Positions 47,301 to 59,900 of a DNA stretch of 64,000 nucleotides are shown here, in pieces (the first letter of the stretch is position 1; the number at the start of each line of letters is the position of its first letter). A model generated the notes under the pieces. The model was not told the origin of the DNA. It saw only the letters and a program-made list of their open reading frames with translations, and ran no database searches. The DNA is from Taeniopygia guttata (Eukaryota > Chordata > Aves > Passeriformes > Estrildidae), in contig NC_133024.1 in the NCBI RefSeq assembly GCF_048771995.1, forward strand, positions 28,288,001 through 28,352,000, given 5' to 3'. The position numbers and the translations under genes were made by a program.

Positions 47301-50300
47301 TGGACTTTCTTGGTGCGGGAGAGCCTCAGCAAACCTGGGGACTTTGTCTTGTCTGTCCTCACTGACCAGCCTAAACCTGGGTCTGATGCTCCAGCTGGGG
47401 CAACCGGTGCCTCTGGAACCCGGCTCAAAGTCACACACATAAAGATCATGTGTGAGGTGAGCAGTGGGAGGGCAGGAGCAGAGGCAGTGGTCTGATGGAT
47501 GTTACCGAAATGGCTGTCACAATTTCTCCTATTTCTTTCATGTGGGATGAGGAGATTCCAAGGAGAGAATGCAACTGGCCTTTAATGGGATTGGAGGGCA
47601 ATACACCTTCTCTGGGCTTTGATCTACTGAGAGCACTGAGCCATGAACTCCAGGTGCTCAGGGCAAACTCCTCTGACCTCCCTGCCAGAGCAAATGCTTT
47701 CCTGTATGGTGCAGGGTGGTGCCTATGGATCTGCACCCAGCTTTGCCTTTTTCCTGAGCGTCATCAGCTTTGTTCATAGGACAGGTGGCGAGAGTGGGGG
47801 CAGTGCAGCCTGGAGAAAGCTCTGGAGAGATCCTACAGCACCTTCCAGTACATAAAGGAGGCTCATGAGAAAGCTGGAGAGGGACTTTTTACAAGGGCAT
47901 GAAGTTATAGAGCAAGAGGGAATGCCTTCAAACTGAAAGAGGGCAGGTTTAGATGGGATAATAGGAAAAAACGCTTTACTGTGAGGTTGGGGAGGCACTG
48001 GCACAGGTTTCCCAGAGAAACTGTGGATGCCCCATTCCTGGAAGTGTTTGAGGTGAGGCTGAAGGGGGCTCTGGGCAACTCAATCTAGTGGAAGGTGTCC
48101 CTGCCTATGCAGGGGGCTTGGAATTAGCTACCCTTTATGATGCCTTCCAACCCAAACTATTCCAGGATTCTGTTATGAATGTTATGAGTGAGACATTACA
48201 CATTCTTCCTCTGTTTAGAATGGACGCTACACAGTTGGAGGTGCTGAGATGTTTGACAGCTTGACAGATCTGGTGGAGCACTTCAAGAAGATTGGCATTG
48301 AGGAGATGTCTGGTTCCTTTGTGTACCTGAAGCAGGTAAGTCTGGTTTCCTGTTTTTAGGGGCCCTTTGGAGGGACTGACTTGCTGTTTGCTTCTGCTTT
48401 TTGTCCCTTTCCTTTTCTCCATGGTGCACAGGGGACAATTTGCTCTCCAGCAGCATCTCTCTCTCACCTGTGTTTTCCCATCCCCAGCCCTACTATGCTA
48501 CAAGGGTGAATGCTGCTGACATTGAGAACAGAGTGCAGGAACTGAACAAGAAGACAAATCTGTCTGAGGAGACATCCAAGGCTGGATTCTGGGAGGAATT
48601 CGATGTAAGAAACTGCTGGGGGACATTATTTGGCTTTTTGGGAAGTCTGCATGCACCACCTCATTCTCCATCCTCAATTTCTTCCTGTACACAAATTTCT
48701 TGTGTCTTGTCAATTTATTTCTGAAAGAAGTGTGTGTTTGGAACCAGTTTCCCTGGGGAATGAGTCTCATCTTTAAGTGAGCCCAGTGAGGCAGAAATGT
48801 GCTGTTTTAGTCTAAGACATAAGGGTACAAGCCTCAGACTTCTCAAGTCTAGGTTTGGTTTTCACTTCTCTGCTCCTCACAGCATGCCCATGTGTCATCA
48901 GAGCCACCACTGTGCCTCCTAGTGCCCACCTCCCCTGTCATACATTGTGACTTGCCGTGACTACTCTTTCTTCTGCTCTCAGAGCCTGCAAAAACAGGAA
49001 GCCAAGCACCTGTTTGACCGTCATGAGGGCCAGAGACCTGAAAATAAGAGCAAGAACCGATACAAGAACATATTGCCCTGTGAGTCTTGCTTCTCCACTA
49101 TAAAAAAAAAACAGACAGGCAATGAAGAGCTGTCCATGCCATCCCTGCCTCAGCCCACTCTGTCCTTCAGAGCAGGTTACAGGGTGTATGGCACTGGGGA
49201 TTTAAGAGCTGATGAGGGAGGTCACAGCCTTTCCCTGTCTTTGAAGGAAGTAGGGAGGGTTGCATGGGACTCATTAGTTTCTGTGGTCCATCACAGAGGC
49301 AGAGAAATGGGAGGATGGAGTGAGATTGGTCTGGAACCAGAGAGGGGGAGCTGAGGATATGGGGCATCACTGGGAATCATGACTGAGGTGGCACAGGGCA
49401 GTGAGGGTGCTCTGTGTGGCTGTGCATGGAATATCTCATTGCACTGTTCATTCTTTCACTGCACCCCCAGTTGATCACTCCAGAGTCATCCTCCAGGGAA
49501 GGGACCCAAATATACCTGGATCTGACTACATCAATGCCAACTATGTCAAGGTGAGGTTCTTGAAAGATGGCTGTGTGCTCAAAGCAGGGGAAGGCCTGCT
49601 GCTCCTGCAGCCCTCCTGACCCTCCCCTGTGTGCACTCAGAACACCCTGATCAGCCCAGATGAGTGCACCAAGACCTACATCGCCAGCCAGGGCTGCCTG
49701 GATGCCACAGTCAATGACTTGTGGCAAATGGTGTGGCAGGAGAACACACGCATTATTGTGATGACAACACGGGAGGTGGAAAAAGGCCGGGTAAGCAGCA
49801 GTCTGGAGGTGTATCCTTTCCCTTTCAACCTTTGCTCTGCTTTTTCTCTCTCTCCTGCCTTCTGCCCATCCTCACCCTGCTCTCTCTGCCCACACAGAAC
49901 AAATGTGTGCCTTACTGGCCAGAGCTGGGCAGCACGAAGGAGTACGGTCCCTACCTTGTGCAGAACACTGGGGAGCACGATGCACTGGAGTACAAACTCC
50001 GGCACCTCTGCATGTGCCCGAAGGATAACGTGAGTGTGTCTGACCAAGGGCTGCCATCCAACCCCTGGGTCTAACAGCCACCATACACCTAAACCTGGCA
50101 ACTGCTGGCTGCTGTGATGATGCTGCTGTTTTAGCATGCTTAGGGCTGCTGTTCCCACCTGGTTTGGGCTGGAATCACTGGTGGAATCACCAAGAAGTGT
50201 GCAGGAAACAGAGATTCTCTCTGGCTTCAGACTCATCTCTCCCTGAGACAGAGGCCAGGGACAGGACTGGGTTGCAATTTTACCAGTGGGGTGCTTTGCT

Positions 50301-52204
50301 CTTCTCAGGGCAATGCTGTGCGTGAGATCTGGCAATACCAGTACCTGAGCTGGCCTGACCATGGTGTACCCAGTGAGCCGGGAGGAGTCCTCAGCTTCCT
50401 TGACCAGATAAACCAGAAGCAAGAGAGTATCCCCAACGCAGGGCCTATTCTGGTACACTGCAGGTTGGTACAGAGGCTGGAGTTTGAACCATCCTCCATT
50501 GCTTATCTAGGGTGAGATACAGAAAGTCTGTCCTGCTGCTTCCAGCTGTACCCCAGGACTCGTGAGTGAAGCATATGCCACTCCCATATTTGCTTTTTTC
50601 TTCTTCGGTACCCCCACACCAAACTCTCTACCTGTTGAACCCGTGACTCTTTTGTGGCATTGCTGAACAGCTGCTACAAGAGCCACATGCTTCCCCCCAG
50701 AAGCAGCTGTGTTTTGTTTCAGGAGCTGTCTTGCTCTGATCTCTGCTTGTCCTCTCCTTGCAGTGCTGGGATTGGCCGCACTGGGACTATCATCGTCATT
50801 GATATGATAGTGGAAACAATCTCCACCAAGGGTAAGAGGACTCAAAATTAACTGGACTACCCAGCAGGGCTTTGCCTTTTAATTTCAGCTGGAGAGGAAT
50901 GAAAACTATCAGGTGTCAGTGGGAGAAGATCCTGCCATAGCCCTAAGAAAGTTGTTCTGCTGGATCTCTGTACCATATCCGCTTCTTATGGCTTCAGCCT
51001 TCCCTGAGCTTTGGCTTTTCCTCCAAGGCCAGACTTCAAAGATACTGAGCAGGGGGAGAGAGAGGAGGTCCATACAGGAACAAAAAGTATAGAAGGAGGT
51101 GGAAACTTCTTGACTGTCTTCCACTGTGGCTGCTTTTGGTAGAGAACTGGGCGAGAGGGCAGTGAATATGTCCGTAAGCTTTTCTGGTGCTCTTTGCTAG
51201 GGCTGGACTGCGACATTGACATCCAGAAGACCATCCAGATGGTGAGGGCCCAGCGATCTGGGATGGTGCAGACAGAGGCCCAGTACAAGTTCATCTACAT
51301 GGCCATCTGCCAGTTCATAGAGGCAACCAAGAAAAAGCTGGAAGTTATCCAGGTGAGAGAAAAGGGGCTCTACTGCCCTGTGAGCCCAAGTCCTGCATGC
51401 TGCTGGCTCTGAACCCAAGTGCTCTGTTTCAGAATCTTTAAGTTTACACTTACATCTACACAGACTACAATGTTGCAGTAAGATCTGTGTCCCTGTTCCT
51501 CTCGTCTAAGACTTTTAAATTCAGGGGAAAAGTTCATTAGCAGTTCAAGTACCAATGCCTTCTGAACTGCTAGACAGCAGTTACATTTTAATGCAGTTAC
51601 CCGAGCTATGTTCTGAATAACATCACCAAGTGCTGTTTTGTTACAAACTTCATTTAGGACAAGCAAAGACTTTCCTTGCCTCTTCCTTCCTCTGTCTTTC
51701 ACATTCCAGTTTTGCAGCTGCATCATCTTTTCCTGCTATTTGATAAGTGGTGTCTTTTCTCTTTCCTTATAGCTTCTGGCAGCATGCTGTTTTAATATTC
51801 TTTATTCCTGCTTTTTTAATATTCTTTAACAGAAATGTGGGACTTTTAGGTATTCTAGTGCCTCCAGAGATTTCTAAGCATGTTTTTCCTCTCCTGCAGT
51901 CTCAGAAAGGCAAGCCAAATGAGTGTGAGTATGGGAACATCGCCTACCCCCCTGCAGCGAGGAATGTGCACCCCAAGGTTTCGCGAAAACCCTCCAAGTA
52001 AGAGCGGCAGAGACCCAGCTCTGCCTGCCCCTAGCAAGTCTGCCTGCTGGCTTGGCTGGCTTTTTCACTTCCTCACTTTTTCCCTGGTCTTACAGGCAGA
52101 AAGAAGAGTCAACAGTTTATGAGAACTTGGGGAAAAAGGAAGAGAAGGTGCGGAAACAACGCTCCTCAGAGAAGAAGCTGAAAGGCTCGCTAAAGAAAAA
52201 ATAA
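44314..52204 (+). CDS. PTPN6: Tyrosine-protein phosphatase non-receptor type 6 (SHP-1)
   Basis: Cytosolic tyrosine phosphatase recruited by ITIM-bearing receptors to dampen haematopoietic signalling. Coding exons: 44314-44321, 44579-44701, 45007-45201, 47237-47456, 48219-48335, 48488-48604, 48983-49079, 49471-49550, 49641-49790, 49898-50029, 50309-50463, 50764-50831, 51201-51352, 51900-51997 and 52096-52204, giving 606 aa (human 595). The first exon encodes only M-V-R, as in the mammalian haematopoietic isoform. Domains: N-SH2 ([16 protein letters not shown]; residues 4-100), C-SH2 ([14 protein letters not shown]; 110-215) and PTP domain (about 255-525). The WPDHGVP loop has Asp430 and the catalytic loop [11 protein letters not shown] has Cys464 and Arg470. 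C-tail tyrosines are Y549 (EYGNIAY) and Y579 (VYENL), followed by a lysine-rich end. The C-SH2 carries about 10 extra residues relative to human. Confidence 0.98.
45202..47236 (+). other. PTPN6: PTPN6 intron 3
   Basis: The longest PTPN6 intron (2.0 kb). I found no repeat or RNA gene in it; the acceptor side is very pyrimidine-rich (46,980-47,235). Confidence 0.6.
47775..48185 (+). mobile_element. CR1 LINE 3' end in PTPN6 intron 4
   Basis: Well-preserved CR1 3' region: gcagcctggagaaagctctg, gggactttttacaagggcat, ggcaggtttagatgggataa and gatgccttccaacccaaact, then attccaggattctg. It is 5'-truncated to about 410 bp and ends 33 bp before exon 5. Confidence 0.92.
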
Positions 52205-52804
52205 TCCTACATGGCAGGTTTGAACCATGGGGGGTTTGAACCTGGGCTGCAGGACTGGAGCTCAGATCCCAGCTGGCCTGTCTCGCATTCCTTGCTCTTG
52301 GACTGGAACGAAGCCTTCCCCTTCTCTCCCTCTCCCGAGCCAGCTTTCAGTGCTGTGAACCAGAGCGCTTTCCAGCTCAGCTGACCGACTCCATGGTCCC
52401 TTGCCTGTGCAGGCGAGCAAAGTCTCTCACTGCCCCCTCATCATCCATTAGCAGGAAAAGGTCACACCCCTCCTTCCCTTGCTCCCTGAGCACCAGGGCC
52501 CAAACTCACCTTTGCTATATCAGCTTCAGTGGAATTCTCAGGGAAGGTCATCCCAGGAGCGACATCTCTGCCCACTGCCGTGAGTTAAGAGTTTATCTAT
52601 TTGTGATCCCTGAAGCCTCAGCTTTTCAAGCTACAGAGGTTTTGGCCTGTTTCAGCTCAGCTCCTCTGCAATTCAACAGGAGACTTCCTCTTTCCTTAAT
52701 ACCAACCTTCTGCCCCTCTTATCCTTTTGCTATCTCATCCTTCACCTGGATGCTGTAAATATACCAGAATTTGATGTGATGGCCAAATTTTTTTCTTTGT
52801 TGTA

Positions 52805-52810
52805 AATAAA
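52805..52810 (+). terminator. PTPN6 polyadenylation signal (AATAAA)
   Basis: AATAAA lies 600 bases after the stop and a TTGTGTTTG-type GU element follows. The intervening sequence is the 3' UTR. Confidence 0.88.
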
Positions 52811-52829
52811 CTTGTGTTTGACTACCAGG

Positions 52830-54515
52830 TCCCAAGAGGTTTTAGTCTCAGAGTGTTAGCTGTACTCCTGATTTCACCTGCAGACCTGCAAAGACTTGCA
52901 AGGATGGCTCCAGCTTAGTTTTCCTGATTTCCTGTTGCCTTCAGGCTTAAGCTGCAACTAATTATGGTGGCCCCTTACTGTGAGGCTCAAGTGTTGGTGG
53001 TCAGCAGGGAAATCTGAGTGCAGAAAGTCGGGTGTGGCAAACTGACACAGCTGTTGCACCTAAATTTTACTTGTGGTTTTTTAATATGTTAGCAGACAAA
53101 GCCACAGCTGCTCTGACCTCGTGCTGGTAACACTGCCACTTCCAGCAGCAGCCTGGGCCAAAGGCCTCCAGAGCCCCCTTCCCATCATGATTTATACAAA
53201 ATGCATTGGGAAGACGAACACCGCTTGCTGTCATTTGATACGGCAAGAAAGCTGGTTGGAAGCACTTGGAAGACAGAAGACACTTTGTGAGCAGACCCTC
53301 TTTCCATGTGCAGGACTTCAGCTTCCCTTAGCCTGTGAGCCCACAAGCCTGTGTGTCCATTTCCCAGCTGGCTTTGCTATTCCATTACCACTAGAGGAAG
53401 AAACAGGAAAGGGGCAGAAGCAAAAATGGGTGGAGGGACATGTACTGTTTCACTATGCCAGATACCCTCTTTTAAGGAATGGGGAAGGGCTAAAGTCCTA
53501 GCCTAAGGAAACACCTACCTTTGCCTTAGACCCCTGGGGTAGCTTCTAAGGATAGGACCCAGTTGTCTTCCTTCTTAAAAAGCTGCCACAGCCTAAAGCA
53601 AGGCATACCAAGGGTTAGCTTAAACTCTACCTGAAGCTTGAAAATGAAGACATCTTCTGGAACAAGTTCAGGTTACTAAGAACCTTATTTATGTTCAAGT
53701 CCTTGAGCCTAATGTGTCCATAATGTCCAGTCTACAAAAAATTTAGACTAAACAAGAACTTTCCTGATTGCACATCAAGAAATACAGCACTTTCATAAGC
53801 AGTCTACTCTTCTTCTGTTACACACAAATACTTTGGGGTGACTATTTGAGAATGTATTTTCACAGCTGGTTCAAAGAATTTGTGCTTCCTTGACGCTGCA
53901 AGTCAAAACGTATGGCTGTTAGTTATGGCTCTGATTACCAGTAAGCTTTAAACCAGGAATCCATAGATTATATCTGTTCCTTTAAACATCTTGTCCTTTG
54001 CTTCACCAGAGGAAGAAGTCCCTAAAGGCCTCTTTTCTTCTCTGGAGAGCTTAAGTTGGAGTTGTTTGTAAAAAGAGATGGTTGGTTGTAAATAGACGTG
54101 GTCTCAGGGGTGGCTGTCTTGACCATCATGATCATGAAATGGATGAGTTTAAAATCCTAGTGATAGGAGAAAAACTGTAAGTAAAGCTACTTCCCTGGAC
54201 CTGGGGAGAGCAGACTCTAGGCTGCAGGGAAGCAGTTAGTAAGGTCCCCTGGGAATCTGCTTTAGAGGGTAGTGGGGTACATAAAAGCTACTCACTTTTT
54301 AAGTTTTCAAGAGCACAGGAGAAGGCAATTACAAGGTGTCAAAAGTCTAGCTAGTGAGCTGAAGGCTGGCTTGGCTGAGCAAGGATCTCCTTCTGCAATT
54401 TTGCAGAAAGTGTGAAGGACAGATTATGCAGGTGGACAGACATGCTCCTTGCCATTCTAGGGAAAAAAAGCCCAAGGTTGGGTTGAAGCTGGCTGGTACC
54501 TATGGTGAGTAGCAA
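52830..54515. other. PTPN6-PHB2 intergenic region, left part
   Basis: No gene or RNA seen. In mammals miR-200c and miR-141 lie between these two genes; I found no matching hairpin (see findings). A lone TAACACTG at 53,128-53,135 lacks the rest of miR-141. Confidence 0.5.
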
Positions 54516-55918
54516 CAAGCATTTTTAAGTATGTTAAGAGCAGAAGGAAGACTAAAGGTGTGTCACTGGATGAGGTGGGTCACCTCATCCTCGAAAAGTG
54601 ATGAAACAGAGACATTTAATGTTGCCTTTGCTTCTTTGACACTGGTGACGGGGGGTGTCTGGAGCCCTGGGCTGGATGGCCATGGCTGGGGAAATGATGA
54701 GCTGCTGGCTGACTTGGAACTTGTATGGGATTTGCTGCTGCAACTGAATGCACATAGGTCTATGGAGCCCAGTGGGATTCCTCCCAGGGTATTGAAGAGC
54801 TGGCCAATGTAACTGTGAGACCTCTCTCACTTATTAATCAACAGCCTTGGGAATCTGTATAAGTTGACATGGAGGCTGGCAAATGTTTTCCCAATTTTCA
54901 AGACTGGCAAGAAGGAAGATCTTGGTAATTACATGTCAATCAGTCTCACTCTGGTGCCTGGTAAAACTGTGGAGAAAATTAGTCTGGAAGCTATCAAGAA
55001 AAAGACTTGCAAGACAACGCAGTTGTTGATCAAAGTGCACAAGTTCTTGAAGGGAAAGTAATGCCTTACCAATAATTAAGCTTTCACAACAAGGCTACCC
55101 ACCTAGTAGTCAAAGGGAAGGCAGATGTGTTTTTTTGTTTTGTTTTGGCAAAGCTTTTGGTAGTGTCATCATATCCCTCTGGACAGTGTTCAGCATACAG
55201 CCAGATGTGTACATGATTTCATCCACACAAAACTGAACAAGAACAAATGCCAGATTCTGCACCCAGAGTGCTGTAATCCTGGATGTGAATATAGACTGAA
55301 GAATGAGACTGGAGTGCAGCCCTGCAGGAAAGGCTCTGGGCATTTTGAGTGATGGCAGGCTCTGCCAGCTGTGTTATGCTGGGGTGTGCTAGGCACAGAA
55401 AAGTTAACTGGCCAGAGAAGTGAGGGCCCCACTGCACTCAGGTCCAGCCCCACCATCACTGTGTGCAGCGTTATGCTCTACAATACAAGGAGGATACAAA
55501 AATTTTATGATGCATCCAAAGGAAGGCAACAAAGACAACAAGGAAATGTGTAACTTACAAGGAGCAGCTGAGGATACAAAGTTAGTTCATTGTGGAGAAG
55601 ACCAAGGGCTGACCTAACACCACCTCATCAGGGGCGGCAAAAGGGTGGTGCTGGTATCTTTTCTTTGGTGTTCAGCAACAGGACACGGGGAATGGCTTAA
55701 AGCTGCACAGGGGGAAGTTCAGGTTGCATATCAGAAAAAAGAGTAATTTACAGACTGGACAAGCTCCCCAGGAGAGCAGTCATGACCCTGAGTCTGTCTC
55801 TGTTCAAGATGTGTTTAGACAATTCTCTCACCTGAAGTTTAACTTCTAGGTTGCCCTGGACTTGATCCTTGTGAGCTCCTTCCAACTCAGGACACTCTAT
55901 GATTTTGTGATGCTGTGA
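54516..55918 (+). mobile_element. CR1 LINE with decayed reverse-transcriptase region
   Basis: The longest transposable element here. Bases 54,730-55,060 encode RT-like pieces (SMEPSGIPPRVLK; WRLANVFPIFKTGKKEDLGN; SLTLVPGKTVE) typical of CR1 ORF2, broken by stops and frameshifts. The 3' part is also CR1: ctgaacaagaacaaatgcca followed by gattctgcac, and ggaagttcaggttgcatatc. The end, ctccttccaactcaggacac followed by tctatgattttgtgatg, is the diagnostic CR1 tail. It lacks the 5' two thirds of a full-length element and internal segments, and is clearly inactive. Confidence 0.9.
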
Positions 55919-56429
55919 TAACCTCAAAGTCCTAAATCTTAGTATAGGGCAGCCCAGAGAAACAGCAAAGAAGCTACCCCTACAGAACACAAGATCTTGT
56001 GGTTGAAACACAAGCAAAGGAGAGTTTAGTCAGCGGAGGACTACTCCTCTTTTCAGCCAGGAAAGCAGAGAGGGGAAAAAGCCCAAGGTGTAACAACGGA
56101 GGCCAGGACACATCATAGAGACGCTTCTGTGACCTGGAAAAGCAGGTAACTTACCCTCATCTGCAGCCCTTACAGGCAGCTAAGGAACCAGCCCTGGTCA
56201 CCCCCACAGCGGTATGAGTATCCAAACATCTGTCTTCTCTCCCCACACTGTGATGATCTGCCAGTGACCACAAGTGTATTTCTTTCTTTTGTTCCTTTCC
56301 CTTCATCATCCTCATTCTAATTTCAACCAAATAAAATCTCTGTTCCCCCCGCCACTACATAAAGTAACAAATTTTTTTCCATGCACTAAGCACACTTAGA
56401 CACAATAAAAATTTGGTTGGGTTGTTTGG

Positions 56430-56456
<27 letters not shown>
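56430..56456. repeat. T homopolymer (27)
   Basis: Uninterrupted T run followed by AAATTTTT, between PTPN6 and the PHB2 3' end. On the minus strand it would be an A tract downstream of the PHB2 poly(A) region; no retrogene is attached. Confidence 0.9.
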
Positions 56457-56464
<8 letters not shown>

Positions 56465-56720
56465 ACAAATATCTGAAAGCATCACTGAGTAGGCAGTGAC
56501 ACAAGTAAGATATTCCAGCAGTGACAGGCACCCAATGAATGGCATTGTCCTGAATTCAGTCCCAGGTTCTCTTGGGATCAAGAGTGAAAGAGAAACAAAA
56601 TTTACTAGAAAAAAAGCCTGGTGCTGATGGCAGAAGAACTCCCTCACTTGGCCAAAAAATAATTTGATATCCTACATAAATCTAAATATTAATGAAGATT
56701 AGAGGCAAATATCCACGTGG

Positions 56721-56726
56721 TTTAAT
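56721..56726 (-). terminator. Likely PHB2 polyadenylation signal (ATTAAA, minus strand)
   Basis: TTTAAT on the plus strand reads ATTAAA on the minus strand, about 250 bases after the PHB2 stop. No AATAAA lies closer. Confidence 0.5.
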
Positions 56727-56977
56727 ACCAGTAAGCCCCTTTGCCCCCTCTCCAAATTTAACTGGTGAGATGAGGAAGGAATTACAGCTGCCTAGAGGCA
56801 GAGCCCATTCCTGTAACTGAATCACCACAGATGGAGCAGAGGCATGGGGACAAAATCTGGCTACTGGATTAAAAACTTCATAGTGAGGACAAACAATACT
56901 AGTGGAGGGAGTTCAAAGATCCTCACTCTTATCTTCTGCTGGTCAGCGACGCTGGTTCTAGAAATGTTCAGCTTCTT

Positions 56978-59900
56978 TCATTTCTTCCCTTTAGGTAGGA
57001 GACTGTCACTGAAAGGGAGACAGAAGGCAGTCATCAGCCCAGAAAGTACAAGCAAAGCTGTACCAGATCCTTAATATGGATTCTGAGGTATGGGGTGTCA
57101 CACCTAAAGGATCTGGACTTCCATGTCCTTCCTTTTAGGCAAGTGGTTTTTTTTTCCCCAAAGACCCTTACATCTTCTGGAACAAACATGACAGAATCTG
57201 GTCAGAGGTGAGGAAGAAGGATGTTATAATCAAAGATCCCAGAGAAAAGAGACCAACTCTGGTTTCCCTTCTCAGTTCTGAGAAATCTAAGCTTTTAGCT
57301 ACATCCTGTTAGCTCAGCTGGCACTGCCTTTTTCAGTAAACACTGGACAGCTTAGGCAAAGCCACCAAACTCCTGACAGCTCTGAAAGCAAGAAATGGGG
57401 CGTTCTTGCATGAACTGGAAAGCTTTTGGAGAATAATAAAAATGTCTTCCTTAGATGTCATCAGCGCAAACCACCACAAATTCCCGAGATCATCTGCCTG
57501 TCTCCTTAGAGCACTGTTTGCCATAATCACAGGATGCCCTGTACATGTGATATCTCAGAGAAGGCTCCACAGTTACTTCTACCTTTCCCATGCAAGGCTC
57601 CTTATGAGGCACACATGGAGTTCCAACTGCTACACACTCCATGTATACGTTTCTGAGGTTCCCTGCAAGGAAACCTCCAAGTTTCACATCACAAATGGGG
57701 ACTGAGGTAGAGACTGGAATAAACTTGCTGGGGCCAAAATGGCCCAGGCCAGAAACATCCCAGGCACCAGGAAACAGCAACACCCTGGTTCCAGTACTAA
57801 CAAAAGGATCAAAATGTACAGTGCCTTACCTTCCTCTGTGTCAGCAGACGCAGTAAGATGTGGAGGGTGAGGGAAAAAAAAAAAAAACAAAACAAGAGTA
57901 AATTGATGAGATTTAACAAAAATCCCCATTCCCACAGTAGGGGAGGCTGCTCCCTACTTGGCTGTATCCCCTGGCATCAGGTTCCCCTCAGAAAAAGATC
58001 CTGAGAGCTCCAGAAAGGGGAGCAGCTTCCCAGGTAGGGTGCAAAAACCCAGGCACCCAGCCCCTTTACCTGGTGAAGGCCTCATCCTGCAGGTTCAGTA
58101 CCAAGTTATCTGCTGTGAGATACACACGGTTTTGTGAGGCAGCAATCTGAAAAAGAAATATAATACAGACATGCCATCAAGGACTAAAAAGGCACATGGA
58201 GGAACAGCACTAGGAACCTATCTCCCCCTTCAGATACAGCACTCTTGTTTCATTTAAGACCTCATTTAAATCAATGCAATACCCCAAAACAACTCCCTGC
58301 TTCCTGACTTCCCATCCCAGAGCCATCAGACTTTCTAAAAGAAGTGCTCATTCTGTCTCTCTGTCACGAAGACCTTTGATCCCACATTTATCTGTCCCCC
58401 TTTCTCAGCTGCTGGTAACCAGAAGCTTTTGGTGGCTGCAGCTGAGGATGGGTGATGGAATCTGATGTGGATCTGACCTTGTCATATGAAGGGCATGAAC
58501 TCTGAGCCCCACATCTAACTGCAGATCCTTGCTAAGTATTAAGCTCTACTTGAGCAGAGAAGGGCTGGGCAGGAACAAAGATCAGGACAGGGCAGATCAC
58601 ATTCGCCTTAAATTCATCATGTGGCCACTGGGCTGGGGGGACACAAGGACTGCAGAAGGGCAAAGGGAATTCTGTGCCCAAATGCTCACCGTTTTTGAGA
58701 TGTTTTGAGCAGCTCGGATCTTACGTAGCTTGATGTAGCCCGGATTCCTGCTGAGAGCTTCCCCGAGGTACAAGGGAACAAAAGTTAAAGAAAATCCCAC
58801 AAACAGAAGCCGCTTACCCTCAAGGAATTCTTCCTAAGCCATATTAAAGAACATCTTAGTGGGTAAAAAGCAATCTCTATCCCAGTAACGTGGGCCTTTG
58901 GGCAGGCATGTTTTCACCTGCCCAGATGAAGAACACTACGGATTATGGTCACACACAGCCAATAAAAGTTAAACTTTACAACTTTACAAGTGCAGGCCCA
59001 CAGCCCCCTCTGCTCTGTAACCTCAGACAAACCTCACTCCAGCCGACTACAGAAGGGGGAAAAAAAGAACAGTGACCTACTTGAAGCCATCATCCGATCA
59101 CAGTCCCCTAAGCATGAGACCAGTGTGACAGATTCTCAGGACTCTCAAGCTCACAAGCCACATCCCACTAAATCTCCCGAAGCAGGATATCATCTTGGCA
59201 GCTGTTGCTTCCCCCTCGGCCTGGACTATCTTCTGCTTCTGCTCCTGCTTGGCCTTCTCCACCAGGAACTGGGCGCGCTGTGCCTCCTGCTGGGCTGCAG
59301 GGAGAAGGGACACAGGCATTGGAGCCACACTGTGTCTTCCATCAAAACTCGAGAGCTGAGGCCCAGGGGCTCTGCTTCCCAAAGAACCAGTAACATTCCA
59401 GGACCACATCCAAGTACAAAACAAATCTGAGAGCACTTTATCTTTTCTTGAGTAAAACCCACAGCACCCAGACCCTCCACACGTAACCCCCACAGAGAGT
59501 GACAGCGTCCCAGTCTGAAGAGGAACCTTAATTTTGGGAACTCAGTCCCTCTGATGGTCTAGCCCATTAGCTACGGCTTTCTGGTAACACTTGCAAAATG
59601 TTCGTCTCTGTTACTAAGGAGGCTTAGAGATTTGTAACCCTGTGCCTGTACTCATACAGTGGCACAGCAGTGACACACTAGCCCAAATTCTACTTCACCA
59701 CTTAATAACTCCATGGAAAGGCACCAATGGAACTCACCCACTTGCTTAGCCTCCACAGCAGCTGTGTATTCACGACTGAAACTGAGCTCTGTGATAGCCA
59801 CATCATCCAGGATGAGGCTGAAATCCTTGGCTCTCTCTGTCAGTTCTCGCCTAATGAGCAAAGACACCTGAAACACAAACACAGCAACAGAGTTCTACCA

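Noticed and set aside
53128-53135. TAACACTG, the start of mature miR-141
   Set aside because: The following bases (CCACTTCC...) do not match miR-141, and I see no complementary arm within about 80 bases.
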